Assembly: GCF_008085915.1 (NCBI RefSeq)
Contig: NZ_VSJK01000005.1
Span: 186,001-250,000, forward strand
Reading direction: 5' to 3'
Length of the DNA: 64,000 nt
Source: Oceaniovalibus sp. ACAM 378
GTDB taxonomy: Bacteria; Pseudomonadota; Alphaproteobacteria; Rhodobacterales; Rhodobacteraceae
Shown: piece by piece, positions 7,835-17,154 of the stretch
Numbering within the stretch: position 1 is the stretch's first letter
Layout of the letters: every line of letters begins with the position of its first letter
Notes under the pieces: generated by a model
Seen by the model: the letters and a program-made list of their open reading frames with translations, nothing else
The model's database searches: none
What the model was told of the DNA's origin: nothing
Made by a program: the position numbers and the translations under genes

Positions 7835-9328
7835 ATGTTTCAAGATCTTCTCGGGGGCCTCTGGGTTGTTTTGCAGCCCATCAACCTTTTGATCCTCACC
7901 TCGGCGGTTCTGATCGGGTTCGTCGGCGGCGCGCTGCCCGGTATCAGCGGCGTGATCCTTGTCGTGATCCTGTTGCCGGTGACCTATTCGATGGAGCCAA
8001 CCGGGGCTTTCATGCTTCTAACCGCGATCTATGCGTCCAGCGTTTTCTCGGGGCTGATCACGGCGATCCTGTATCGCGCACCCGGCACCCCCGAGGCGGT
8101 GATGACGGCAATTGACGGCTATCCGATGACCCAGAAAGGCGAGGCCGGCAAAGCGCTGGGGATCGGAATTCTGTCGTCGGCTATTGGCGGCATGTTCGGC
8201 ACACTTGTGTTGATATTGGCGACGCCATTTCTGGCCGACATGGCATTGCAGTTCTCGTCACCCGAATTTTTCGCGCTGGCGGTTCTGGGGCTGACGGTTG
8301 TGGCATCGCTTGGCGGCAATCTGTTGTTGGGGCTGATCGGGGTCTGCATCGGATTGATGATCGCATCCGTTGGGATCGATCCGCTGACCGGAACGATCCG
8401 GTTCACCTTTGGCAGTCTGCACTTGATGGGTGGGGTCAACCTGATCCCGGTGATCATCGGTCTTTTCGCCATCTCTGAAGTGCTCAAACGCTGTCAGGAA
8501 GGGGATATCCACCTGACCAGCAAATCCTTCAAGATCAAGATATTCGACTGGCCGGTCATTCGTCAGATCCGGACGACGATCGTCCGCTCGTCCATCCTCG
8601 GCACGGTGATCGGCATTCTGCCCGGCATCGGCGCATCGACCGCAGCGATGGTCAGCTACAGCGAGACAGTGCGCTGGTCAAAGGATCGCAGCCGCTTTGG
8701 CAAGGGCGCCCCCGAAGGAATTGCCGCGCCCGAGGCCGCCAATAACGCCGCCGCCATGGGCGCGCTGGTACCTCTGTTTGCGCTGGGGATTCCCGGTTCG
8801 GGCACCACTGCGGTGATCTTGGGGGCCTTCATCGTCCATGGTCTGACCCCCGGGCCGACCTTCATGTCTGGCAATAATGAACTGATCTATGCGGTGTTCG
8901 TCGGTCTTATGATGGTCAACGTGATGATCCTGGTGTTCTCCAAACCGTTCATTGCCGTCCTGTCCAAGCTTTTGGATGTGCCCTATTCGGTGCTGGGCCC
9001 GATCATCGTGATCTGTTGCGTGGTGGGCACCTATTCCGTGCAGAATTCGATGATGGACGTCTGGCTTATGCTGGGGTTCGGAGTGGCGGGGTTCTTGTTG
9101 GAAAAGATCGGTTTTCCGCTGGTGGCGATCATCCTTGGCGTCGTTCTTGGCCCCATCGCGGAAAGCGAATTGCGTCGCTCACTGGCACTGTCACAAGGCG
9201 ATCTGTCGATCTTCGTGACCCGCCCGATCAGCGCAGTTCTGCTTTTGATTGCCTTCGTGTTGGTCACCGTGACAATAGTGGCGCCAATTCTGCGCCGCAA
9301 ACGTGCGCGGCGCGATGAAACAGCGTAA
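7835..9328 (+). CDS. tctA: TTT transporter large membrane subunit, TctA family (module a)
   Basis: The 497-residue integral membrane protein has a dozen predicted hydrophobic helices and the TctA signatures: GGALPGISG near residue 31, YRAPGTPEA, PEGIAAPEAANNAA with GALVPLFALGIPGSG, and a second GILPGIGASTAAM. These duplicated P-G motifs form the substrate path in the family. GGAAAGGG precedes the ATG at a good distance. It ends the transporter part of the operon and is followed after 74 bases by the kinase gene, linking uptake to phosphorylation. Confidence 0.94.
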   Translation: MFQDLLGGLWVVLQPINLLILTSAVLIGFVGGALPGISGVILVVILLPVTYSMEPTGAFMLLTAIYASSVFSGLITAILYRAPGTPEAVMTAIDGYPMTQKGEAGKALGIGILSSAIGGMFGTLVLILATPFLADMALQFSSPEFFALAVLGLTVVASLGGNLLLGLIGVCIGLMIASVGIDPLTGTIRFTFGSLHLMGGVNLIPVIIGLFAISEVLKRCQEGDIHLTSKSFKIKIFDWPVIRQIRTTIVRSSILGTVIGILPGIGASTAAMVSYSETVRWSKDRSRFGKGAPEGIAAPEAANNAAAMGALVPLFALGIPGSGTTAVILGAFIVHGLTPGPTFMSGNNELIYAVFVGLMMVNVMILVFSKPFIAVLSKLLDVPYSVLGPIIVICCVVGTYSVQNSMMDVWLMLGFGVAGFLLEKIGFPLVAIILGVVLGPIAESELRRSLALSQGDLSIFVTRPISAVLLLIAFVLVTVTIVAPILRRKRARRDETA

Positions 9329-9402
9329 GCGGATCTGAGGATGTTTGACATGATGCCAAATCGTAAATCGAAAACCGTGTTGAATGCTCGGGGTCACAGA
9401 AC

Positions 9403-10656
9403 ATGAAGCTTGGCTGTATCGGTGACGATTTTACCGGGTCTTCGGATCTTGCGAATATGCTGGCGAAAGAGGGAATGCGGGTGACGCAGTTCACCGGCGT
9501 GCCGGACGGCCCCGCCCCTGACAGTGTTGATGCGGGTGTTGTCGCCTTGAAATCGCGCACAATCCCGGTGGAACAGGCCGTGCGCCTGTCGCTTGAGGCG
9601 CTGGAATGGTTGCAGGCGCAGGGCTGCACGCAGTTCTTTTTCAAATATTGTTCCACTTTCGATTCCACCAAAGAAGGCAATATCGGCCCGGTGATCGATG
9701 CGTTGATGGAGAGGCTCGGTGCCTCTTCGGTCATCGTATGTCCGGCGTTCCCCGCGGCGGGCCGCTCGGTCTATCAGGGGCACCTGTTCGTCAACGACAC
9801 GCTGCTGTCGGAAAGCGGGATGGAGCATCACCCCCTGACCCCGATGACGGACCCCGACATCCGCAGATGGTTGGCGCACCAGACCGGTCACGGCGTGGGC
9901 CATGTGCCTGCCACTGTGGTGTTCGAGGGTCCGGAAGCGATTGCAAAAGCAATCACCGCCGAGACGACAGCGGGCCGTCCGATCATCGTTGTGGATGCGA
10001 TCCGCGACGCGGATCTGCGCCAGATCGGTGCGGCGGTAAAGGAACTGCCGCTTATTACCGGAGGTTCAGGCATTGCCTTGGGTCTTCCGGCCAACCTGAT
10101 GTCCAGAACAGAACTGGCAGCGCCCGACACAAACTGGACAGGGCTGCAGGGCCCGGGTGCGATAATCGCCGGTTCGGCCTCGCGGATGACCCGGGCACAG
10201 GTTGCCCGCTGGTCTGAAAACCACCCGTCTTACGAGATCACGGCCGAACAGGTGATGGAGCAACAGATCACGCCCGAAGACGCCGCCCGCTTTGCGTTGG
10301 ACGCGCAATCCACGGCGCTCATCTATTCATCTGCCGATCCTGAAACCGTCAAGGCGGCGCAAGAAAGATTTGGCCGCGAGGCAGTCGCCGGCAAGCTGGA
10401 GGAATTTTTTGCAGAAACCGCCCGGCAATTGGTCGCCGGTGGCGTCAAGCGGCTTGTCACTGCAGGCGGCGAGACATCCGGCGCAGTGGTCGAGGGCCTG
10501 AAGATCAAGGCGCTCCGCATCGGCCCTGAGATCGCACCGGGCGTTCCCGCAGTCGCCGATCAAGGGCGTGATCTGGTGCTGGCGTTGAAATCCGGCAATT
10601 TCGGTGATGAAGACTTCTTCGAGAAGGCGCTTGCCGTTCTGGAGGGGAAGTCGTGA
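9403..10656 (+). CDS. otnK: Four-carbon acid sugar kinase, DUF1537 family (3-oxo-tetronate kinase-like)
   Basis: The 417-residue kinase has the N-terminal sugar-acid domain starting LGCIGDDFTGSSDLA, the conserved FFKYCSTFDSTKEGNIGPV and CPAFPAAGRSVYQGHLFVNDTLL blocks, and the C-terminal ATP domain with GSASRMT and TAGGETSGAVV. DUF1537 enzymes phosphorylate 3-oxo-tetronates (OtnK) or threonate (DtnK) at O4. The immediately following OtnC-type decarboxylase gene, sharing GTGA with this stop, favours the OtnK reaction. An isomerase (OtnI), normally needed between dehydrogenase and kinase, is not in the window. Confidence 0.9.
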   Translation: MKLGCIGDDFTGSSDLANMLAKEGMRVTQFTGVPDGPAPDSVDAGVVALKSRTIPVEQAVRLSLEALEWLQAQGCTQFFFKYCSTFDSTKEGNIGPVIDALMERLGASSVIVCPAFPAAGRSVYQGHLFVNDTLLSESGMEHHPLTPMTDPDIRRWLAHQTGHGVGHVPATVVFEGPEAIAKAITAETTAGRPIIVVDAIRDADLRQIGAAVKELPLITGGSGIALGLPANLMSRTELAAPDTNWTGLQGPGAIIAGSASRMTRAQVARWSENHPSYEITAEQVMEQQITPEDAARFALDAQSTALIYSSADPETVKAAQERFGREAVAGKLEEFFAETARQLVAGGVKRLVTAGGETSGAVVEGLKIKALRIGPEIAPGVPAVADQGRDLVLALKSGNFGDEDFFEKALAVLEGKS

Positions 10657-11303
10657 GTGAGATCAACAAGCTGCGCGAATCCGTCTGTATGTTCGCGCGG
10701 TCGCTCCACGGGCGGGGGCTGACCCATGGGTCGACCGGAAACATCTCTGCCCGCACACCCGATGGCGGGCTGCTGGTGACGCCGACGGGCACATCCTTCA
10801 TGACGCTGGATCCGGCAAGGCTCAGCCGCTTCGACGCTGACATGAACCTTGTGGAAGGCGACGCACCCACCAAGGAAATGCCGCTGCACAGCGCGTTCTA
10901 CGAGTCTCGCTCGACCACCGGGGCGATCGTTCACCTGCACTCCTGCCACTCGGTCGCGCTCTCGATGATGCCCGACGCGGACGAGGATGACTTTCTGCCG
11001 CGATTGACGCCCTATCCGATCATGCAGCTCGGTCGGGTAAAACTGCTGCCCTATTTCATGCCGGGTGATCAGGCGATCGGCGACGCAATTCGCGGCTTGG
11101 CGGGCAAACGTGCGGCGGTGATGTTGGCCAATCACGGGCCGGTTGTCGCGGGCAAAACTCTGGAGGCGGCCGTCAATGCGATCGAGGAGCTTGAGGCTTC
11201 GGCCCAGCTTGCCATGATGACACGCGGCCTGAACCCCCGTGGGCTTTCCGACGATCAGGTCACGACATTGGTAAAAACCTTCAACGTCGCGTGGGACAGC
11301 TAG
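10653..11303 (+). CDS. otnC: Class II aldolase/adducin-fold decarboxylase (3-oxo-tetronate 4-phosphate decarboxylase-like)
   Basis: The 216-residue protein begins at a GTG that overlaps the kinase stop by 4 bases. It has the class II aldolase features: GNISARTPDGGLLVTPTG, the catalytic acidic residue in PTKEMPLHSAFY, the metal-binding VHLHSCHS pair and a further histidine in ANHGPVVAG. In tetronate pathways this enzyme converts 3-oxo-tetronate 4-phosphate to dihydroxyacetone phosphate and CO2. Fuculose- or ribulose-phosphate aldolases share the fold, but coupling to a DUF1537 kinase makes OtnC the best match. It is the last gene of the operon and converges on the GntR gene at 11402. Confidence 0.88.
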   Translation: MSEINKLRESVCMFARSLHGRGLTHGSTGNISARTPDGGLLVTPTGTSFMTLDPARLSRFDADMNLVEGDAPTKEMPLHSAFYESRSTTGAIVHLHSCHSVALSMMPDADEDDFLPRLTPYPIMQLGRVKLLPYFMPGDQAIGDAIRGLAGKRAAVMLANHGPVVAGKTLEAAVNAIEELEASAQLAMMTRGLNPRGLSDDQVTTLVKTFNVAWDS

Positions 11304-11401
11304 TCTTCCGGGTTTTCTCAATCGCCAGCCATCTCGTCGTCACCTCGAAAACTGGATAGACCTTACCCTGACGATGAACCACTCCAGTCAATCCAATTCA
11401 G

Positions 11402-12115
11402 TCACATGAAGCGCGAGTTCCAGGTCTCGATATAGCGGTTTTTAGCCGGGATCAGGTGTTCGCGGCAAAGCCGGACCAGCGTGTCGCGATCTCCGCGCCG
11501 CATCGCGTCGATCATCGCCAGATGCGCCCCGGCAGCCCAGTCCTGATAGCTGCGGTCACTGGCCAGAATCGAACGATATGCGTGGGACTTCTGTGCATGC
11601 GTATCGATCGCCGCAATCAGGGCCGGGTTGCCGCAGAGTCCGAAAAGGTGGCGGTGAAATTCAAGGTTGGTTCGGAATGTTTCGCGATGCAGACCTGCAT
11701 CGATTGCGGCGACATGCCGTGCCTCGATTTCCGAAAGATTGGCGAGCTCGTCGTCCGGCACCGGAAGCGCCACCAGTGACGCCGCGTGGCCTTCAAGCAC
11801 ATCGCGCACGGCGTTGATGTCCTCGACTTCCTGCGCACTGTAGAAACGGACGACCGCACCGCGGTTTCGAACCCTCTCAACCAGGCCGAGGCGCTCAAGA
11901 TCCATGATCGCTTGCCGTACGAGATGACGTTTGACCTTAAAACGGGCGGCCAGGTCCTCTTCTATCAGTCGTTCGCGCGGTTGAAGCCGGCCAAGAACGA
12001 TGTCCTCTTCGAGAGCGGCCGCGACGGCGGAACTGGCGTCTTCACCGGTCAGCCTGATCTCGGATTGCTTTGCCTCGCCGAACATTTCGATGTCATTCCT
12101 CTTTGTCTTCGCCAT
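11402..12115 (-). CDS. GntR/FCD family transcriptional regulator (module b)
   Basis: This is a 237-residue regulator with a winged HTH (RLIEEDLAARFKVKRHLVRQAIMDLERLGLVERVRNRGAVV) and an FCD effector domain (NLEFHRHLFGLCGNPAL, AHLAMIDAMRRGD). It reads in the same direction as, and 75 bases behind, tctA of module b, so it is probably the last gene of that operon. I prefer MAKTKRND as start; a GTG 12 bases upstream is possible. The conserved palindrome TTGTTGACAA upstream of module-b genes is the likely target. Confidence 0.9.
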   Translation of the reverse strand: MAKTKRNDIEMFGEAKQSEIRLTGEDASSAVAAALEEDIVLGRLQPRERLIEEDLAARFKVKRHLVRQAIMDLERLGLVERVRNRGAVVRFYSAQEVEDINAVRDVLEGHAASLVALPVPDDELANLSEIEARHVAAIDAGLHRETFRTNLEFHRHLFGLCGNPALIAAIDTHAQKSHAYRSILASDRSYQDWAAGAHLAMIDAMRRGDRDTLVRLCREHLIPAKNRYIETWNSRFM

Positions 12116-12189
12116 CACGCCTGACACATCGCTTGTGGCCCCCTGTGCTGATTGTCAATCGACCGGGCCGCAGTGCCCGGGGATCTATG

Positions 12190-13740
12190 TCATTCACCGG
12201 TGCTGCCGCCGATGTTATCATCCGCAGCTTTGGCGTTGCGGTTTGGCCTTCTGATCAACTTTGAGAGCGAACCGAAAAACGGCGTCGCCTGCAACATCGA
12301 CAGGAGTGCAAATATCAGAAGGACCGCTGAAATCGGATTTTGCAGGAAGATGCCGTAGCTGCCTCCGCCGATCAACAGGGACTGCTGCAAGGTCGTGTCA
12401 AGGATCGGACCCAGGATCAGGCCGATCACCAGCGGTGGCGTCGGGATGCGGAAGCTGTCGAAGGCCAGTCCGATCATGCCAAAGGTGATCATCAGCCCGA
12501 TGTCGAAGATCGAGTTGTTGATCGCGTAAGAGCCGATGACTGACAGCACCACAATGACCGGGCCCACCACTCGGTTGGGCACGCGGGTGACGATGACGCA
12601 GACCCGGGTGAACATCAGGCCGACAAAGAACAGCGCCACATTGGCAAACAGCACCGCCCAGAGCAGCGTATAGGTGACGTCGCCATGCTCGGTCATCAGC
12701 GATGGCCCCGGCAGGATACCATGGACCATCAGACCGCCCATAAGCACCGCTGTCGAAGACGAACCGGGAATGCCAAGCGCGATGGTCGGGATCAATGCGC
12801 CGCCCACCACGGCGTTGTTGGCCGCCTCGGGCGCAACGATGCCAGCAGGGCAGCCGGTGCCGAATTCGGCCTTGTTCTTTGCGAACCGCTTTGCCTCGTT
12901 ATAGGCAAACCATGACGCCGTGTCGCCGCCCGTCCCCGGGATCAGGCCGACGAAAATCCCGATCAAGCCGGACCGCACACCATTGGGAAACAGCGTGCGG
13001 AACTCGCTAAAGGTCGGCAGCATTCGGTCGCTTACCTGCGATACGCTGGCCGCGGCGTTGGCATCGCCCTTGGCGATCAGCCGGACCGCCTGGGGGATCG
13101 AGAACAGCCCGATCAGGGCCACGGTGAAATCAATCCCGCCGAAAAGGTTCAACTGGTCAAAGGTGAAGCGCGGCGTTCCGGTTGTCAGGTCCATCCCCAC
13201 CATCGCCAGAAGCAGGCCGATGGCGCCGGACAAAAGCCCCAGAACGGGCGAACCCTGCGAGAGCGACCCGATTATCGTGATCCCGAGCACTGCGACCGCG
13301 AAGATCTCGACCGGGCCGAAATTCAAGACGATCCGTCCCAAAAGCGGCGCGACAGTCAGAAGCACCACAGAAGACATGATGCCGCCGATCAGCGACGCGG
13401 TCAGCGACAGTCCGAGCGCCCTGCCCGCCTGTCCTTTCTGCGCCATTGGATAGCCGTCGATCACGGTGGCGGCGGCCGCTGGCGTGCCGGGCGTTCGCAG
13501 CAGGATCGCGGCAATCGATCCGCCATACATTGCCGCGAGATAAAGCGAGGCAAGCATCGCCAACCCGGTTTCGGGCTTGAGCGAATAGGTCAGCGGTAAA
13601 AGCAGGGCGATGGCCATCGTCGCCGACAGCCCCGGCATCGCACCGATGAACATCCCGATCATCGTTCCCGCCAATATCGCGAGAAGGTTCGATGGCTCGA
13701 CGACGTTGGCGAGCCCCACCATAAGCAAGGATTCGTTCAT
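12190..13740 (-). CDS. tctA: TTT transporter large membrane subunit, TctA family (module b)
   Basis: The 516-residue multi-spanning protein carries the TctA signature AMPGLSATMAIALLLPLTY near residue 33, LLRTPGTPAAAATV, LIPGTGGDTASW and GIVAPEAANNAVVGGALIPTIALGIPGSS. It is a paralogue of the subunit at 7835-9328 but clearly diverged, so the two systems should carry different acids. The order tctC-tctB-tctA-GntR on the minus strand suggests one transcript from the promoter region near 15270-15400. Confidence 0.94.
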   Translation of the reverse strand: MNESLLMVGLANVVEPSNLLAILAGTMIGMFIGAMPGLSATMAIALLLPLTYSLKPETGLAMLASLYLAAMYGGSIAAILLRTPGTPAAAATVIDGYPMAQKGQAGRALGLSLTASLIGGIMSSVVLLTVAPLLGRIVLNFGPVEIFAVAVLGITIIGSLSQGSPVLGLLSGAIGLLLAMVGMDLTTGTPRFTFDQLNLFGGIDFTVALIGLFSIPQAVRLIAKGDANAAASVSQVSDRMLPTFSEFRTLFPNGVRSGLIGIFVGLIPGTGGDTASWFAYNEAKRFAKNKAEFGTGCPAGIVAPEAANNAVVGGALIPTIALGIPGSSSTAVLMGGLMVHGILPGPSLMTEHGDVTYTLLWAVLFANVALFFVGLMFTRVCVIVTRVPNRVVGPVIVVLSVIGSYAINNSIFDIGLMITFGMIGLAFDSFRIPTPPLVIGLILGPILDTTLQQSLLIGGGSYGIFLQNPISAVLLIFALLSMLQATPFFGSLSKLIRRPNRNAKAADDNIGGSTGE

Positions 13741-13749
13741 CTGGTGCCC

Positions 13750-14196
13750 TCAGAAAACTGGAAAAAGCGGAATGGACAATCTCAGAAACCAGAAGAAGAC
13801 CAGCCAGATGAACACAGTCACCGTGCCCGCCGTCGCAATGGCAGCAACTCGTCCGATGGGGCGCAATATGAGAAACGGGATCAGCATGAACAGCGGCGTC
13901 GCGATCAGATAACCGACCATGTTGATGCTCAGCGCGTAGATCAGGATCAGCGCGAGAAAGGCGCCTCCGATGCCGACGGCCCGCCAGTCCGGCGCGGGAA
14001 AGACAACCAGCGTTCCGGCAGCGCGCTGTCGGCGCCAGTCGAAAAGCACCTGCACGATGGCAAGGCAGGCCAGCAACACAACCACCCATCCGATCAGATC
14101 GGGAAGCCGCGCGGCGGTTTTGGGATAGTTCACCGTCTGACTGCGGAACACCGCGACAAGCAGGATCGCGGATAGCGAAACGAATATCTGTCCCAT
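13750..14196 (-). CDS. tctB: TTT transporter small membrane subunit, TctB family (module b)
   Basis: This 148-residue protein has four hydrophobic segments. The start MGQIFVSLSAILL is chosen because AGGAGG lies 7 bases upstream; a longer open frame would run through the intercistronic hairpin. It ends 9 bases before tctA. Residues around 25-35 (SQTVNYPKTAARLP) give the short periplasmic stretch common to TctB proteins. Confidence 0.9.
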   Translation of the reverse strand: MGQIFVSLSAILLVAVFRSQTVNYPKTAARLPDLIGWVVVLLACLAIVQVLFDWRRQRAAGTLVVFPAPDWRAVGIGGAFLALILIYALSINMVGYLIATPLFMLIPFLILRPIGRVAAIATAGTVTVFIWLVFFWFLRLSIPLFPVF

Positions 14197-14219
14197 CTTG
14201 TCGCCTCCTATCGTTATTG

Positions 14220-14255
14220 CCGGTCCGGCGGGGTAGCGCGCCCCCGCCGAACCGG
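14220..14255 (-). promoter_or_regulatory. Intercistronic hairpin between tctC and tctB (module b)
   Basis: The arms 14220-14233 and 14242-14255 form a 14-bp stem with one mismatch around an 8-base loop. It lies 34 bases after the tctC stop and 23 bases before the tctB start on the minus strand. A direct repeat of ATTTGGTCTCG sits between it and the tctC stop (about 14265-14290). It probably sets the binding protein : permease ratio. Confidence 0.7.
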
Positions 14256-14289
14256 TACTGATCATTTGGTCTCGGTCATTTGGTCTCGA

Positions 14290-15264
14290 TTACTTGGCCT
14301 GAACCTCGTCTTTGATCTCAGCCCAGATGACGCGATATTCGTCTTCCTGACGTTTCAGCATGGCGGTATAATCATCGCCAGCCACGAAATCGATGTTCAG
14401 CGCCTGCTCTTTTGCCGCCTTCTGGAACGCCGGGTCATCCATCACGCGCTGCATGGCGGCGATCATTGCCTCACGGTCTTTTTCTGGGAAATCGCCGGGG
14501 CCGCTATAGCCACGCGACGAACCCGCGACGAGATCATAGCCCAGTTCGGTGGCCGTGGGCACGTCAGGTAGCTCTGGCAGCCGCTCTTCGGAAAAGACGG
14601 CCAAGGCGCGCAGATTGCCCTCTTTGATCTGCTGATAGGTCACGCCGACATTGGTAAAGCTGGCGTCGATCTTGCCGCCCATGGCCGCAGTCCACGACGG
14701 GCCGTCACCCTGGAACGGAACCTTCTGGAGCTGGACCCCTGCCGCCTTTTCGAATTGCAGTGAGGTAAAGTAATCGTCTCCGCCAACGCCCGAGTTGCCC
14801 ACGGTCACCGTCGAGGGTGCTGCTTCGGCTGCCGCCACGAAATCGGCGAAGGTCTGGAACGGGCTGTCGGCTGCGACCACGGCGATGCCGGGGTCTGTAA
14901 CGATGTTGGCGATCGGTGTGATCTCGTCCAGCGTATAGGTGATGGAAGGATTCATGATGTAGTTCGTCGTCAGCATCGGCGTATTGGTGATGCTGATCGT
15001 CGATCCGTCCTTCGGCGCCTGTTTGGCCAGACGAGTCCATGCGATGGCCCCCGTCGCGCCGGGAATGTATTGATTAACGAAGTTGACACCAAGCTGTTCG
15101 GCCAGGAAAGGCTGTACCAACTGGGCCAGAGCATCCGACCCGCCGCCAGCCTTGAAGCCCTGCATGACCGAGACTTCTTTCTGACTATAGCCGCTGTCCT
15201 GAGCGTGAACCGCGCCTACGACGGCGGTTGTGGCGACCAGCGCCGTGATAAGTGTCATTCTCAT
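14290..15264 (-). CDS. tctC: TTT transporter periplasmic binding protein, TctC family (module b)
   Basis: This 324-residue solute-binding protein starts MRMTLITALVATTAVVGAVHAQD with a signal peptide cut after AVHAQ. GGAGG lies 6 bases before the ATG. Family features are VMQGFKAGGGSDALAQLV, NQYIPGATGAIAWTRLA, TVGNSGVGGDDYFTSLQFEKAAG and PDVPTATELGYDLV. It is divergent from the dehydratase gene at 15417, so substrate uptake and dehydration are probably co-regulated. Confidence 0.93.
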   Translation of the reverse strand: MRMTLITALVATTAVVGAVHAQDSGYSQKEVSVMQGFKAGGGSDALAQLVQPFLAEQLGVNFVNQYIPGATGAIAWTRLAKQAPKDGSTISITNTPMLTTNYIMNPSITYTLDEITPIANIVTDPGIAVVAADSPFQTFADFVAAAEAAPSTVTVGNSGVGGDDYFTSLQFEKAAGVQLQKVPFQGDGPSWTAAMGGKIDASFTNVGVTYQQIKEGNLRALAVFSEERLPELPDVPTATELGYDLVAGSSRGYSGPGDFPEKDREAMIAAMQRVMDDPAFQKAAKEQALNIDFVAGDDYTAMLKRQEDEYRVIWAEIKDEVQAK

Positions 15265-15350
15265 AATGAACCTCCCGATTTCAATTCCCAGCACTCCTCC
15301 AAGCGCATCGTGCTGTACTATTCACACCGAGACCAATTCTGTCAAACATA

Positions 15351-15360
15351 TTGTTGACAA
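15351..15360. promoter_or_regulatory. Palindrome TTGTTGACAA, probable FCD-regulator operator
   Basis: TTGT-N2-ACAA sits in the divergent promoter between tctC (module b) and the dehydratase gene. It fits the TTGT/ACAA half-site pattern known for VanR/FadR-type GntR proteins. The longer context ATATTGTTGACAA recurs at 19669-19681 upstream of the D-2-hydroxyacid dehydrogenase gene. TTGACA inside it also resembles a -35 box, so operator and promoter may overlap. Confidence 0.6.
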
Positions 15361-15416
15361 TACTGGGCGATTTCGTGTCATCTGAATCCTGACGCTCAAG
15401 AATAGGAGAATTTACG

Positions 15417-17147
15417 ATGTCCGATGAAAATCGCGGCCTGAAGCAAGGATTGACCAGTTACGGCGATGCGGGGTTCTCGCTTTTTCTGCGCAAGGCGTTC
15501 ATCAAGGGCATGGGGTATTCCGACGATGCGCTGGAACGGCCGATCATCGGCGTCGTCGACACTTTCAGCGGCTATAATGCCTGCCACGCCAACGTTCCCG
15601 ATCTGATCGAGGCGGTGAAACGCGGTGTGATGCTTGCAGGTGCCCTGCCGGTGCCGTTTCCGACGATTTCGATCCACGAATCTTTCTCGCACCCGACCTC
15701 GATGTACTTGCGAAACCTGATGTCGATGGACACCGAAGAAATGATCCGCGCCCAGCCGATGGATGCTGTCGTTCTGATCGGCGGCTGCGACAAGACAGTA
15801 CCGGCACAGCTTATGGGTGCACTCAGCGCGAATATCCCGGCCATCCAGCTTGTCACGGGACCGATGCTGACCGGAAGCCACCGTGGCGAACGCGTCGGCG
15901 CCTGCACCGATTGCCGCCGGTTCTGGGGTCGCTACCGCGCCGACGAAATCGACGATCAGGAAATTGCCGAGGTCAACAATCAACTGGTGCCCGGAGCAGG
16001 CACATGCGGCGTGATGGGGACAGCCTCGACCATGGCACTGGTCACCGAAGCACTTGGAATGATGTTGCCCGGTGGCGCCACTGCCCCAGCTGTCTCGTCC
16101 GACCGGCGCCGGATTGCCGAAGCCACAGGTGCCTGCGCCGTTGCGATGGCGCGTGACGACCGCAAACCTAGCGGGATCATGACGCAACACGCCTTCGAGA
16201 ATGCACTGACTGTACTTCTGGCCACTGGTGGGTCGACCAACGGTATCGTGCATCTGGCCGCGATGGCGGGCCGGGCCGGTCTGTCGCTTGATCTTGATGC
16301 CTTTGACCGCATTGGCCGCAAGGTGCCGGTGCTGGTCGATCTCAAACCCTCAGGCCAGCACTATATGCAGGATCTTCACAATGCGGGCGGGTTGGTGACG
16401 ATCCTGCGCGCGATCCGCGAGCATCTTCATCTGGATTGCGTCACAGTCACTGGACGGACGCTGGGCGAAGAGATCGACGCCGCGCCTGCCAGCTTTGAGC
16501 AGGCAATCGTCGCACCGGTCTCTGCGCCGATCTATCCAGAGGGCGGTATGGCCGTCGTGCGCGGCAACCTCGCCCCCGGTGGCGCAATCGTGAAACAGTC
16601 GGCGGCCAGTCCAGACCTCATGCGGCATCGCGGTCGCGCCGTCGTCTTTACCTCGGTCGAGGATATGGCGGAACGGGTCGACGCATCCGACCTCGACGTG
16701 ACCGGCGATGACATTCTGGTGCTGCAAAATGCCGGTCCGAAGGGCGCGCCGGGCATGCCCGAGGCCGGGTATATGCCGATCCCGCGCAAGCTCGCCCGCG
16801 CCGGGATCAAGGATATGGTGCGGATATCGGATGCGCGGATGAGCGGTACAGCTTCGGGCACCATCGTGTTGCACGTCACGCCCGAAGCCAGTGACGGCGG
16901 ACCGCTGGCGCTGGTGCGCGACGGCGACATGATCGAACTTGACGTTGCAAAGCGGAGCCTGACGCTGGATGTCGCCGAAGATGAACTTGAGCGGCGCCGG
17001 GGTGAGATCGTACCGCGCCAACATGCAGGGTCGGATCGCGGGCATCTGAAATTGTTTCTCGACTCGGTGCTGCAGGCTGACCAGGGCTGCGATTTCAATT
17101 TCCTCGTGCCGGTCGCTGTCGGAAAAGTTCCCGTTACGGAGGGTTGA
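15417..17147 (+). CDS. IlvD/Edd family sugar-acid dehydratase
   Basis: The 576-residue enzyme has the three conserved Fe-S ligand cysteines of the family, in GYNACHANV, GGCDKTVPA and GAGTCGVMGTAST, plus the C-terminal ISDARMSGTASGTIVLHVTPEA block with the catalytic serine region. Members dehydrate aldonic acids (L-arabonate, D-xylonate, D-fuconate, gluconate) to 2-keto-3-deoxy acids, or dihydroxyacids in valine synthesis. The divergent TTT transporter and nearby hydroxyacid enzymes favour a sugar-acid substrate over branched-chain synthesis. GGAGAATTTACG precedes the ATG. The exact substrate cannot be told from sequence. Confidence 0.9.
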   Translation: MSDENRGLKQGLTSYGDAGFSLFLRKAFIKGMGYSDDALERPIIGVVDTFSGYNACHANVPDLIEAVKRGVMLAGALPVPFPTISIHESFSHPTSMYLRNLMSMDTEEMIRAQPMDAVVLIGGCDKTVPAQLMGALSANIPAIQLVTGPMLTGSHRGERVGACTDCRRFWGRYRADEIDDQEIAEVNNQLVPGAGTCGVMGTASTMALVTEALGMMLPGGATAPAVSSDRRRIAEATGACAVAMARDDRKPSGIMTQHAFENALTVLLATGGSTNGIVHLAAMAGRAGLSLDLDAFDRIGRKVPVLVDLKPSGQHYMQDLHNAGGLVTILRAIREHLHLDCVTVTGRTLGEEIDAAPASFEQAIVAPVSAPIYPEGGMAVVRGNLAPGGAIVKQSAASPDLMRHRGRAVVFTSVEDMAERVDASDLDVTGDDILVLQNAGPKGAPGMPEAGYMPIPRKLARAGIKDMVRISDARMSGTASGTIVLHVTPEASDGGPLALVRDGDMIELDVAKRSLTLDVAEDELERRRGEIVPRQHAGSDRGHLKLFLDSVLQADQGCDFNFLVPVAVGKVPVTEG

Positions 17148-17154
17148 GCGACCC

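Noticed and set aside
15354-15385. TTGACA as a strong sigma-70 promoter for the dehydratase
   Set aside because: No good -10 box lies 16-18 bases downstream; the site is better explained as part of the TTGT-N2-ACAA palindrome, though overlap is possible.
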